From Ophiostoma sp. CBS 140.51 (taxonomy: Eukaryota > Ascomycota > Sordariomycetes > Ophiostomatales > Ophiostomataceae): a DNA stretch of 55,463 nt. The translations under genes were made by a program, and so were the position numbers. The notes below the pieces were generated by a model. It saw only the letters and a program-made list of their open reading frames with translations, was not told where the DNA came from and made no database searches. Below are positions 35,560 to 45,524 of the stretch, piece by piece. The stretch covers positions 1 through 55,463 of the forward strand of contig JANSLP010000225.1 in assembly GCA_029298735.1 (NCBI GenBank), read 5' to 3'. Within the stretch, counting starts at the first letter, position 1. Each line of letters starts with the position of its first letter.

Positions 35560-38201
35560 TTATGACTTTCCCTCCTTTATGAGGCGTGCCACAACATCAG
35601 CCATGCTGTTGCCTCCACCACCGCCAGCCCCGGCCTTGCTCTCAAGAACCTTGTTTGGGTACACCTTAAAGTTGTTGCTTTGGCTTTGGATGCGAGCCAC
35701 CTCCGACTGAAAGGCACGGTCGTAGACGTCAAACTCGGCGGTGGTCGGTGATTCAGACACAATGCCCTCGGGCTCGGCATGTTGGCCACCAGGGCCAAAG
35801 TCGTCGGCGCCGCCTGTTCCAATGCCCAGCAGCAGTGTCGGCTGGTCGGCACCAATGCCGGTACCGGACTCTCTGCCGCCAGCATTGTCACTGATGGCGC
35901 TCGTCGATCCTTCCCCCTGGCCCTCAGTGGCCGTACTACCAAGGAGCATGCCGGTCTGGAGACTGATTTTCCGAATGTTGTTTCTCCGTTCTTCCACGAG
36001 GCGAGCCACCTCGTCTTCGGACGTCAGCCCCTGGTCGGATGCGACGCGGATAGACGACATCTGCGAGCCGAGATCCGCAACATCACTGGCAAACGAGGGC
36101 ACGTTCAAGCTAGGGTCCCGCCGGGAATGAAGCAAGCCCTTGAACTTGCGGATGGCTTTCAACTGTTCGGGGTGTTAGTGAATCAAAATGCAAACGGCAA
36201 TTGTGTAGTGTGCACTTACGACACATAGAAGGTGGCCCATCTTCTGCGTGAACGCGTGGTTGAGCTCCAGAGCATTAGGCGGTTCAATGGGGTTAGCACA
36301 GTTCTCCTCCTTGCTCAGAAGAGGGTCCTCGCCCTTCAGCGTGACCCAAGAATGTTCCCTCAATTCGGCCATGGTGATCCGTTTTGCGGGATCCTTCTCA
36401 AGGATCTTGCCCATGAGGTCAACAAACGCCGGGTCCTCGTCGTCTGGCAAATTTACTTCGGCCGTGTTGATGGCCTCGTAGATCTCGACCATGGTGTCAT
36501 GCTCAAAGGGTATTCTGCCGTAACGGAGACAGTACAGCGTGACGCCCATTGACCAAATGTCGCAGGGTGGGCCCGCGACATCACCGTGGTTGGAGACGCA
36601 GAGCTCGGGTGGAAAGAAGGCAGGTGATCCAGCCGTCTTGCTTGTACGCATGCCGTCTGACTTTTCAAAGATTTCGGAGACACCAAAGTCGCCGATCTTG
36701 AGCACATCGTCGTCGGTAATCAAGAGATTATCCGGCTTGATGTCTCGATGGATGATGTTTTGTTCATGCACTATCGTCACTAAGTTAGCAATTGTCCAAT
36801 GGTGCTCCTCTTTTAGACGTGGAGGGACTCACAGTACTCGATGCCCAACATCAAATCGCGGAACCAACACCGGCATGCTTCCGCATTGTACGGCGTGGCC
36901 GTCTTGCCGAGGCCAACGTCCATGATGACGCCCTTTTTGCACATCTCCAGTACCATGTACAGAGAGTCCTGCTCAGGGTCGCCCAGCACTTCGATCAGCT
37001 CCACTAGGTTCGGGTGGTTCAGCTTCTTCATGATGGCAATCTCTTCTCGGATGAGGTAGAGGGCATCCTTGGCCTCGGCCTGTGCCTCACCAGCAAACCT
37101 TGATGAAGGTCCCGGGGGACCAAGGGGGCCACCAGGACCCGGAAACCGGCCGGCACGGAAAGGACCCTGCTTCATGAGATTGGAGCGGGCCCGTTTCCGT
37201 AGCCTTGCCTTTGAAAACTCCTTGACGGCCTGGTTTGTCAGCATGGATCCTATGGATCTCATTATCTCACTATCCCATACTAGGGTCCATGACTTACGTA
37301 TTCCTTGCCATACTGGTCAGTTGCTATGTGGACAGCACCATAAGAGCCACGCCCGATCATGAAGTCTATGGTGTACTGGTTGATTTTGTGATGCGAGGAG
37401 CCATCCTCCTCATCGTCGGCAAACTCGGAAACGGCATTGAGGGTTTCCTATCCTCGTAAGCAGGGGTTCCGTTTTAAGATGACGTGGGTTTGATCTCACT
37501 CACCTTGACTTCTCGATGTTGAGAAGGCGTTCGACGGTGTTGTCTCAGAGGACTTGGGTATGATGGCAGAGTAGGAGCCGATCTAAGAGGAAAACCAAAC
37601 AAGGCCACATGCAGGCCAGGCGCCCACGTCAGTCACGGTTAATGCATGCAAGAAGAGGGAGCCAGACCAGACCAGTGTAAGCCCCTAGCAGCCATGAATA
37701 AATAATACAAAAAAGAGAGACGAGAGAATGAACGTGCAAAACGGTTAATCCTTCATGTCTTCTGAGTAGTTGAACAAGGGACGTCGACAGGCACCTTGTT
37801 GCACTGCCACGCGGCCCCGCAGAAAGCGGGAAAGCCCGTTGGCTCTGCCCTCGTCTCTGGAACCCCTCCCCCATCTGCTTTAGATCTCTCTCCCTCTGCC
37901 TCCGATGCGGAAGCTTGTTTTATATCTTTTATTTTTATTTTCCGATCGGCTGGGTCTGTGGGGACGCTTGTCCATAAAAAACGAGAAAGAAAGAAAGGCA
38001 TGCTTACAGGTAACCTGGGCTGGTGGGAAGCTGGCCAAAGGGAAAGGCTGGAGACGATGGTTTGGTGGTGGTCGTAGTTGGCGTTGAGGCGGGGTCATTG
38101 TTGCTGCTGCTGGCAGAAGGTGATGCGCCGCCGTCGGTGGTCGTAGTGTCGCCGAGGATGAGCGGCGCGCTGGCCGGGGGTGTGGCCGGCGGCTGCTGCA
38201 T
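35560..38201 (-). CDS. SAK1/Ssp1/CaMKK-type kinase (upstream of Snf1/AMPK)
   Basis: Six exons, 38201-38008, 37582-37504, 37447-37298, 37229-36833, 36770-36220 and 36162-35560, encode 657 aa; all five splices keep frame with GTRAGN donors and YAG/TAG acceptors. The N-terminal ~90 residues are Pro/Ser/Thr-rich. The kinase domain runs from INQYTIDFMIGRGSYGAVHI (glycine loop 122-128) through AVK Lys144, HRDIKPDN (281-288) and DFG (301-303) to KDPAKRITMAELREHSWV. Between Lys144 and the alpha-C Glu (about 203) lies a basic then Gly/Pro-rich insert (FPGPGGPLGPPGPSSRF), a feature of CaMKK-like kinases. The family phosphorylates the activation loop of Snf1/AMPK and, in fission yeast and Aspergillus (CmkC), links Ca2+/stress signals to growth. 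The C-terminal ~200 residues are not catalytic and end GNSMADVVARLIKEGKS. Sak1, Tos3 and Elm1 orthology is not separable by eye. Confidence 0.93.
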
Positions 38202-39403
38202 TGCTCTCCGAGTGTTTGTCTTTATTGTCGCGATCTTTGGTGACGGTCGAGCAAGAAGAAAGAAAAAAAGGGGGGGTGGACAGGATCACAAGAGCAAGTG
38301 TGAGCAGGTGTGAGCAGGAAGGAACGAGTCCAAGACAATGAGAAAAAAAGTGACCCAGGGGAGGAGCGATGAGAGGGGGAGGGTAGGAATTGGAATATGC
38401 GCCTGCCTTACCAGGGGTACAAAGGCTGGAGGCTGAAAGGGCAGGAAGGAGTGAGCGGGCGAGTGAGAGCGGCTGGATTGGACCTGCGGTTTTTGCTCGG
38501 GGAAGGTCGAGTTTGGTCGACCTAGCCAGCCGTTCGTGCCTTCCTCGAGTTGGGCGAGTATGGCCACTCAGGCGGCTAGCAAAGTAACAAGGCTTCAGTG
38601 GAGGGTGAACGTATTGGGGCACCCAAAAGAACGCATTAAACCGGTGGAAAAAGACAATAAAGAGACACGAGGCCGGTAACCTCTACAATTTACTCAATTT
38701 CCTGACTTGATCGGCTCAAAGGGCAACATTGTCGAGTGCCGTTGAACCTCATCATTTAAGGCTGTCTTTTGGGGAAATAGCACGTTTGGGGGTGTGCTAA
38801 ATTAGAGTTGACGATTTAAACTACAGTGGGGCAACGAGCTGGGACAGGTAAAGCGGGCAAAGTGTCTTTGGCAGGCAACGATGGCAGCTCTTCATATGGT
38901 GTTTCAACAACTCCATTTCAATCACCACATCATGACAGTTTTCATGAAAGATAAGAGTATTTCACAAAACTTTCCATTAGTTTATAAAGGCTCTCGTTTA
39001 TTACATTTTAGTCGAATCAGGGTGAGTTTTCTGTAACTTCTTCCGTTGAGTGGCTTTTCATCACACCTTGTGATCGCATATATGCATATATGCATATATA
39101 AGAGGATATGGCCTAAGCTTGCTGGCGTCGTAATACCGAGTTGGGAACACATTCACATCTCAAGCTCACTCTCACTCACCATCGACCCTGACGAACCGTC
39201 AACACCACGGCGACCAACGGCGAATTTATAACAGATTGAGGGCCTCTTGGGTACAACATACCAGGTCTCTCATAGCAGCATCACCACGCAATATCAGCTT
39301 CATTGGCTCCTTTTTGTTCACCCCCTTTTCTCCTGCGACGAAACCAAAACAAGACCCACGAAGACTCGCTTATTAGGGGGGAGGCGGAGGAGCGGCCGTC
39401 GCC
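38202..39403. promoter_or_regulatory. divergent intergenic region, SAK1-like kinase / BET5
   Basis: This 1.2-kb region separates outward-facing genes. On the BET5 side a (GCATATAT)x3 array at 39076-39100 runs into TATATAAG at 39095-39102, a good TATA-box candidate about 300 bp before the BET5 ATG. A/T-rich sequence fills 38640-39010. No gene is seen. Confidence 0.45.
39076..39100 (+). promoter_or_regulatory. GCATATAT x3 with TATA box, upstream of BET5
   Basis: Three perfect GCATATAT octamers (39076-39099) overlap TATATAAG. Alternating ATGCAT/TATA steps make it both self-complementary and easily melted. TATA function is inferred from position on the BET5 side. Confidence 0.45.
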
Positions 39404-39918
39404 ATGGCCGTCTACTCTTTTTTTATTTTTGACCGGCATAGTAAGTCTCCCCGGCGTAGCATACAATTGGGTAATTCCCACTAACTTTCCCTCCACCAGC
39501 CGAATGCATCTATACCAAGCACTGGCTCGATGCATTGGTCCCGCTCGGCCCCAACGGCCGGCCACAGCAGGTGTCGCCATCGACGTCCAAGGATGACGCC
39601 AAGCTCATCTTTGGTACAGTCTTTTCCTTGCGCAACATGGTGCGCAAGCTAGGCGGCGACGACGATGCTTTCATCAGTTTCCGGACGGGGCAGTACAAGC
39701 TGCACTACTACGAGACGCCGGCGAACCTGCGGTTTGTGATGCTGACGGACTGCGGGGTGCTGAGCATGCGCAATGTGCTGCATCAAATCTATATCAACCT
39801 GTGGGTAGAGTATGTAGTCAAGAACCCGTTGGCACCGGTCGAGCATGCGGGCGGCGAGGGTGTGAAGAATGAGCTTTTCGAGCTGGGCCTGGACCAGTTT
39901 GTGAGGGGGCTACTGTAA
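39404..39918 (+). CDS. BET5: TRAPP complex subunit BET5 (TRAPPC1)
   Basis: Two exons, 39404-39440 and 39500-39918, encode 151 aa; the 59-nt intron is GTAAGT...CACCAG in phase 1. The protein begins MAVYSFFIFDRHTECIYTKH, the longin-fold start typical of Bet5/TRAPPC1. It continues with IFGTVFSLRNMVRKLGG, a TGQYKLHYYETPANLRFVML segment and VLHQIYINLWVEYVVKNPL. Bet5 is a core subunit of the TRAPP complexes that act as exchange factor for Ypt1/Rab1 (and Rab11 class) in ER-Golgi and Golgi traffic and in autophagy. The length agrees with the family (145-160 aa). It converges on PEX3. Confidence 0.95.
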
Positions 39919-40301
39919 CCTCCTGTGAGAAGGCAAACATGAGCGTATACGCATGAAAGCATGATTATCAAAGCAATGCAATGCAAATGACATGGTATCT
40001 ATGGTTGGGTTTTTATTGTTTATTATACAGGTTTCTTGAAATTATGGGAAGGACAAGACCATTGTCGCCTTCCCTACCTTTTTTCCGCACAGAAGAAAAA
40101 CATGCGTCAACGTGTTTTCTTTCAGTCTCTTTTTATGTGTGTTTTCATCTTATGATAGCTTCCCGTGATACGCCTGCCGTTATGTTATGTGTTATATGAA
40201 AGAAAAGAGAAAGAGAAAAAAAGACAAAATATGATATGCAACAATGGTGTCAGATTTGATGTTCATTCCCCAATCTACCCCCGCCACTCGGTGTGGTCCC
40301 C
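39919..40301. other. convergent 3' intergenic region
   Basis: This 383-bp region between the BET5 and PEX3 stop codons is AT-rich with T runs. Nothing coding is visible. Confidence 0.5.
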
Positions 40302-42131
40302 TCACGACTTGTCAATGGCACGCTCCCATGCACTCTCCAGTGTGTTGTGCGACGGGTCCACCATGACAATCGACTCGTCCACTTGCGACTTGTCGACCAG
40401 GACCGTCGACTTCTCTTCATTGGAGCCCGAAGCCACCGCCTCTTGGGCCTGCTGCCGCACCTCTTCGGCGGCGGCCAGCAGGCCCTCCTCGCGGATCTCG
40501 CTCTCCCAGTTGCTCGAGTAGACGACGGCAGCAAAGGCCTCAAGGTCACGCACCGTCTCCATCTCGTGAAGGTACTCGTTGGGCATGCCGCTGCCAATGA
40601 CGTGGGCCTGGCGGGTCAGGACCGACAGAATCTTGGGCAGCTGCACGACCTTTTCGTGGCGCAGGTGCGTGAGCTCGAGGCTGCCCTCGCCGACCGCAGG
40701 GGGCAGGTCAAAGGCGACGGGTGCGACCTTGCGCTCGATGAGGGTGGCAAAGCCGGCATCCAAGATCTCGCCGAGAACGTGCAAAAACGTGGGGGACTCG
40801 ACAACGTCGGCGGTCTCGTCGAGCATGCGGCGCAGAGCGGCCACCTGTGCGGGTGAGTCGGAGGAAGTGGGGATGGTGTTGGAGGGAGCAGTCGCAGAAG
40901 ACGGGTCGGCCTCGGACGGGTCAATCTGCTCAAAAGTGGCGGCGGCGCTGTCGGCCAGGATGCCCGACTCGCGCAGTACATAGTCCTCGAGACCGGGTGG
41001 CGGCAGGACCAGAGACAACCAGCGTGAGGTCGAGGGTGGGTCGATGGGGCCCTGCTCGATGGCCTGGCGCACCTCGCGGGTGTAGTCGGCAAAGTTCTCG
41101 AGGGACACAAGGTCACGGGGGCTCAAGTGGCCGAAAGTGGCGCGAACGGCCGTCTCAACACGTCGGGACAGGTCGGCCCAGCTGCGGTTGAGCAGCCACC
41201 AGCTGAAGGCGAGGTACTTGCGGTTGACCTCAAAGTCGACGCTGTTGCCGAGGGCGTGCTGCTGCTGCAGGAGGCTGTCGTCGTCGTTGTTCTCGAGGCT
41301 GATGGTGGCCTGGGCGCTACCAGTGGCGAGGGAGACGACGCTGGAGAGGTAGCTGCGGCGGCCGAGCAGGTTCAGTTGGATGCGGGTCAGCATGACGAGG
41401 AGGCTAACAGTATAGAGGAGGGTGTAGGCGCGAGTGATGGCTGAAGGCGGACAGGATTAGCAGGTAGTCAGATAGAGAAGGGAAACCGAGTGCACTCACA
41501 GCTAATAGTCAAGTCGTCCCAGAGCTGGCGCTTGGTCTTGCGCGGCTTGGCGGACGACTCTTCGGGAGCCTCGCCGGTGGTGGTTGTCGTCGTAGGGTTG
41601 CTGGTCGGTGCTTGGGCCGGCAGCGCCACCTGGCTGGCGTGCACACCGCTCTCGCTCTGCATGCTGATCATGCTGCGGCTCTCGTCTTCGGTCACCAACG
41701 TATCGGCGATGCTAGGTGGGCTCCGTGCTGCAGCGCTGCCGGCGGCGGCGGCCCCTGTCTTCATGTGCTGGATCTGGTAGGTGATGGCCTCGGTGTTCAT
41801 GGCCTCGAGGACATTGGTCGTGACGGTCGGGAGGAGGGCGAGGACGGTGAATGTGCAGTCCTCCTGGTTCTGTTCGAATCGACGGCGGAGGCTAAAGAAG
41901 ACAGTGTCAGTAAAAGAACCTCCCAATGCATCGCAACATGGCACAATCTCTAGACAATCTCAAGACGACATACTTCTCCTTGGCAATCCGGTCGCTGCTC
42001 ATGCGCTCACGCGCGTCGTTGAGCTTGGACAGCACATACTGCGTGGCCACATAGCCAGCGCCCACGATGCCGACGCCGACGGCGATGGGCGTGCGGTGGC
42101 GGCGGAACCATTGCCGCGTGGCTGCAAACAT
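40302..42131 (-). CDS. PEX3: peroxin-3 (PEX3), peroxisomal membrane biogenesis factor
   Basis: Three exons, 42131-41974, 41891-41500 and 41440-40302, encode 562 aa; donors are GTATGT and GTGAGT, acceptors TTTAG and TTCAG. The N-terminus MFAATRQWFRRHRTPIAVGV has the basic patch and membrane segment (about 15-33) that target Pex3 to the peroxisomal membrane. NLRRRFEQNQEDCTFTVLAL and the following TNVLEAMNTEAI are family signatures, as are LTRIQLNLLGRRSYLSSVV and YLAFSWWLLNRSW. Pex3 docks Pex19 to insert membrane proteins and anchors pexophagy and inheritance receptors. Ala/Pro/Ser/Thr-rich stretches at about 80-130 and 325-350 look like disordered insertions. The length is in the upper range of filamentous fungal Pex3. 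The gene shares its upstream region with ATG101. Confidence 0.96.
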
Positions 42132-43299
42132 GTTGTGCTGTGATGGGCGCGCAGTCGATGCGCAGGTCGAGGATAGGGGGAGTGTTGTGGGAAAGGGGTG
42201 GTTGTCGAGATAAAAGGGGTGGACAGGAAGCTGTTCTGTAGAGAGAAGGTAATCGATGATCTCACGAGACGTCAGATGCAAAGCTTAATATCTGACTGTA
42301 CTGCTCCTTCTCTACAATTGCTCTTTGCTCCACAGTATTTACAGTGCTACGGGAAGGTGCGAGTTGCAGTGCAAAATGCCGAATCGTGTGCTCGTGCTTG
42401 CCCTTTTTTGCAGCTTTTGCAGCTTTTGCAGGGGGCAGTCACGTCCAGCCACCGCAATTTACAGAGTTCAGAGCCCAATAGCCCTATATTAGTATGCGCC
42501 GCGTGTGAGCTTCCCAACTTTGCCTTTGCCTCGGCACGCACGCGGCAACTAGTCCCAGAGCCAACAGGTGCCATAATAATATTTGTACGACGTATTGCAA
42601 CGGCCGCCCTGTTTTGCAGTGTGAAGATGAAGCGTGTCCATCGTGCTTGCCCAACTTTCCCCAGGACAAATGCGCTAAAAGCCTAGCGCGGAAGGAGCCT
42701 CTACCAAAGACATCCAAAACGCGGCCTGGGCCAAAGTCAGGCCCCGGAGCCATCGCAGCTTCCCCCTCTCGCCCGTAATACTGAGTAGTGGTTGCTTGTC
42801 CTCGCTTGGTGGCGGCTTTTTCAGCAGGTCTTTCCGCCTTTGTTCAAAGTAGCGAGCAGTGCGGTCATATGGCACCGAGCGGCGCGCTTCGAGCGTCCTC
42901 TCCCCAACGGCGCGACGGGCTGACTATTGGCGGGAGAGAGCGTACGCACTGCTTCCCCCTAACCCATCAACTGACCCGGCCTTACCAGGCGTTAATTGGT
43001 AAAACAGGCCTGATTGCCATAGCCGCCGCCCCCCTTTACTCCAGGTTTATCGCTGAGAACGGAAGGCGGTCGGCTCAGCCAATGTCAGCGTTTAACCCCT
43101 CAATCCTCCCTTCTGTAAAATCGATTACCACATCGAATCTGGCGACTTCGTGCGATAATCAGTTTCCGAGTCTTCTCTCGACTATTCTGCCTATACTTTC
43201 CTCTACATCCATTTCAACTCTCCTTGCATGCGACGACCACCGGCTGCAGACAGATGAGAGCGCATCCCCAATTGTCTCGGTCCCTCCTCCCTACCCGCC
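42132..43299. promoter_or_regulatory. shared divergent promoter, PEX3 / ATG101
   Basis: 1168 bp separate the two start codons. The middle contains a GCAGCTTTT direct repeat (about 42408-42432), and the ATG101-proximal part is C/T-rich on the plus strand. No intervening gene is supported; the minus-strand frames at 42484-42875 have no recognised features. Confidence 0.5.
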
Positions 43300-44039
43300 A
43301 TGGAGCAACGGCTACCCACGTTTGAGTTTACCGTCGAGGCCTTTGTTGATCCGTCATCTGTCCAAGATGTAGTCAGGGGTGAGTCTCCCAGCTCTTCATT
43401 CCCCATGGTCCCGCGTCTCTAACCTTCCAGGCATCCTCCATACCATCTTCTTTCACCGCTTCTTCCCCTCCGTCATGCCCCGCACCCGCGACGTCCTCGA
43501 CCTGACGCTGCCCTACATCGACGACAACGAACTCGAGACTTTAATCGACCAGCGGACGCAGATGCTCGTGCGCCAGCTCGAGGAAGAGAAGTCGGCGAGC
43601 ATCAGCGGTGGCGGTGGTGGTGGCGGCCACAACAACAGTGGAAGCGGCAACAGCCGGGGCGGCCGCGGGCAGATCTCGGTGCAGTTCTTTGAGAAGCGCC
43701 GCCGCAAGACGTGGTATGTCATGCGTGGCGAAGAGGAGGTCTGCTGGGAGAGCTGGACCGTCAAAGTCACCGTCGCCGAGCCGCGAACAGAGAGTGGTGA
43801 GTCCAAATGTCCCTTCCTGTTTATTTTTTGATGCCATCCCTAACAGAATAGAACGAGCCAAGGTCCGCCAGGCCATGGAGTCAACACTCTTGGCCGCCGT
43901 CATGAAGATTGTGACCTCCGTCAACGCCCACAAAGACCACATCCCGCCCATTACCACTTCCGAATCGAATCCGTTCCCCTACCAGATCAATGTCAACCAG
44001 AAAGACGCAGGCTGGGCAGCACGAATGGGCATATACTAG
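43300..44039 (+). CDS. ATG101: autophagy protein ATG101 (Atg1-complex subunit)
   Basis: Three exons, 43300-43378, 43431-43796 and 43852-44039, encode 210 aa; donors are GTGAGT in both cases, with acceptors TCCAG and AATAG. An alternative acceptor 6 nt earlier (43846) would create a stop, which fixes the splice. Key matches: MEQRLPTFEFTVEAFVDPSS, VRGILHTIFFHRFFPSVMPR, LDLTLPYIDDNELETLIDQR, VCWESWTVKVTVAEP and HKDHIPPITTSESNPFPYQI, the HORMA-fold protein Atg101. It stabilises Atg13 within the Atg1/ULK initiation complex and replaces the Atg29/Atg31 pair of budding yeast. A Gly/Asn/Ser-rich loop (about 84-106) interrupts the fold before QISVQFFEKRRRKTWY. Confidence 0.95.
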
Positions 44040-45524
44040 CCTTCAGCACCGGTGTCTGTTGACAACTCTTCCCTAACCTATCCCCCCTTCCCTCTTGCGG
44101 CGAGCTCCCAGATACATAAGAGCACGTCTCGCCCTCCGTGCCCTGTTCTCCCTCTCTGTTCTCTCTCTTTTCACTCTTTCCACGGCGCTGTGCACTTCTA
44201 CACTTATAGAGATACCTTGTTTTCGGGCGTTTATGATCCGGGGTGGGCAATCGGCGTTTTTCTTCTTTGTCAGGTTTCTTGGTCCATTCATTATTTTCAT
44301 GTGGCGTTATTTTTGCACCATGCAGGACTATCCAGGCAGGCTGGGCTTGTAGCCACTGTTTTTGTTCTCCCATCCTTATTCATCTTCATATCCAAATCCA
44401 TATGTTGTATGTTGGTCTCTTGTTCATCGATGTTTTCTCCATGTCATTTAAGGGCAGATGGTTGTACACATAGAATTTGGACGTACGATCTATCAGGCCA
44501 TAAGGAGAAGGAGTACTGTATACAGCAAGAGCATCCGATACAAGCAATACACTCAATACATTCATTAAAGAGAGAAGTATCAATATTAGACAAGAGACAG
44601 ATATAACAGTACAACTCGAAATGCATCATTGTAAAAGCAAAATAAAAACTCATATTGGTAGTCAAGCCATAAAATCGCTGGCGCCAGCGTTTGCTTGTAC
44701 TCAGTCATATATCTGGATCGTGTCGACGCCTGTGGTCCCCAAGATATGTTTCTTCCGAATCTTGTTATCCCTATCCCTGCCCTTGCAGTCCCGGTTCAAC
44801 TCCTAAAAAAAAAAAAAGGCAAAAAGGTCCAACCTCGATAAAATGAAAAACATGATAAAAGACAATCTCTTTCCCAGCGTGCCCCCCAAAAAAGAATGTC
44901 CAGGGACTTCTCCCAACACCGGAGTCCATAATAAAGATATGAAAAAACAAAAACAAAAGGTAGAGAGCAAATAGCAAATAACACAACCAAGGGCAAGAAA
45001 AATCAGGCTGTCAGTCAAACGCTCCCAACGCAAAAAAGAAGCTCGTAAGTGCAAGGATAAAAACAAAGTAGTGAGGCCGTTCCTCCTTCTAGCAAAAATG
45101 AAACTCTGGGTCAGGAAGCAAAGGTGAGGTGAGTGACCAATAAAGTATCAAATACCTAGAAAGACAATGGCCGGGATAAACAAATGGAGAAATAAAACAA
45201 AACGTAGGAAAATGTAGGGTAAGAGGTAGTAGTAGGAAAGACAAAAATGCGTAAGATGGAACAGATAAGACAAATGGAAAGGGGGGGAACACCATAGAAA
45301 ATCAAAGATTGGGTAAAAAGTTGTGAGCAAAACGCAGACCTAACACCCCTGAGCCATAACATGATTGCTGCTAGCCGCTGTTTTCTTCGGAGACATCATA
45401 AATCATTGCAAAGAAATAAGGAAAGGGTAAAGAGGAAATCATAGTAGATGTGAGGGAATGTGGATAGAGAATAGTAAAAGGAAAAGAAAAGGAGAAACAA
45501 CTTTCTAGCACAGGACTTTACTCT
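44040..45524. other. convergent 3' intergenic region
   Basis: This 1.5-kb stretch separates the ATG101 and forkhead stop codons. It is AT-rich with an A run near 44805-44817. The Phe/Leu-rich minus-strand frames (44796-45362) are composition artefacts. Long 3' UTRs are likely. Confidence 0.5.

Noticed and set aside
43838..43851. Acceptor AACAG at 43846 for ATG101 exon 3
   Set aside because: Splicing there creates an immediate in-frame TAG. The next AG (43851) restores the conserved reading frame.
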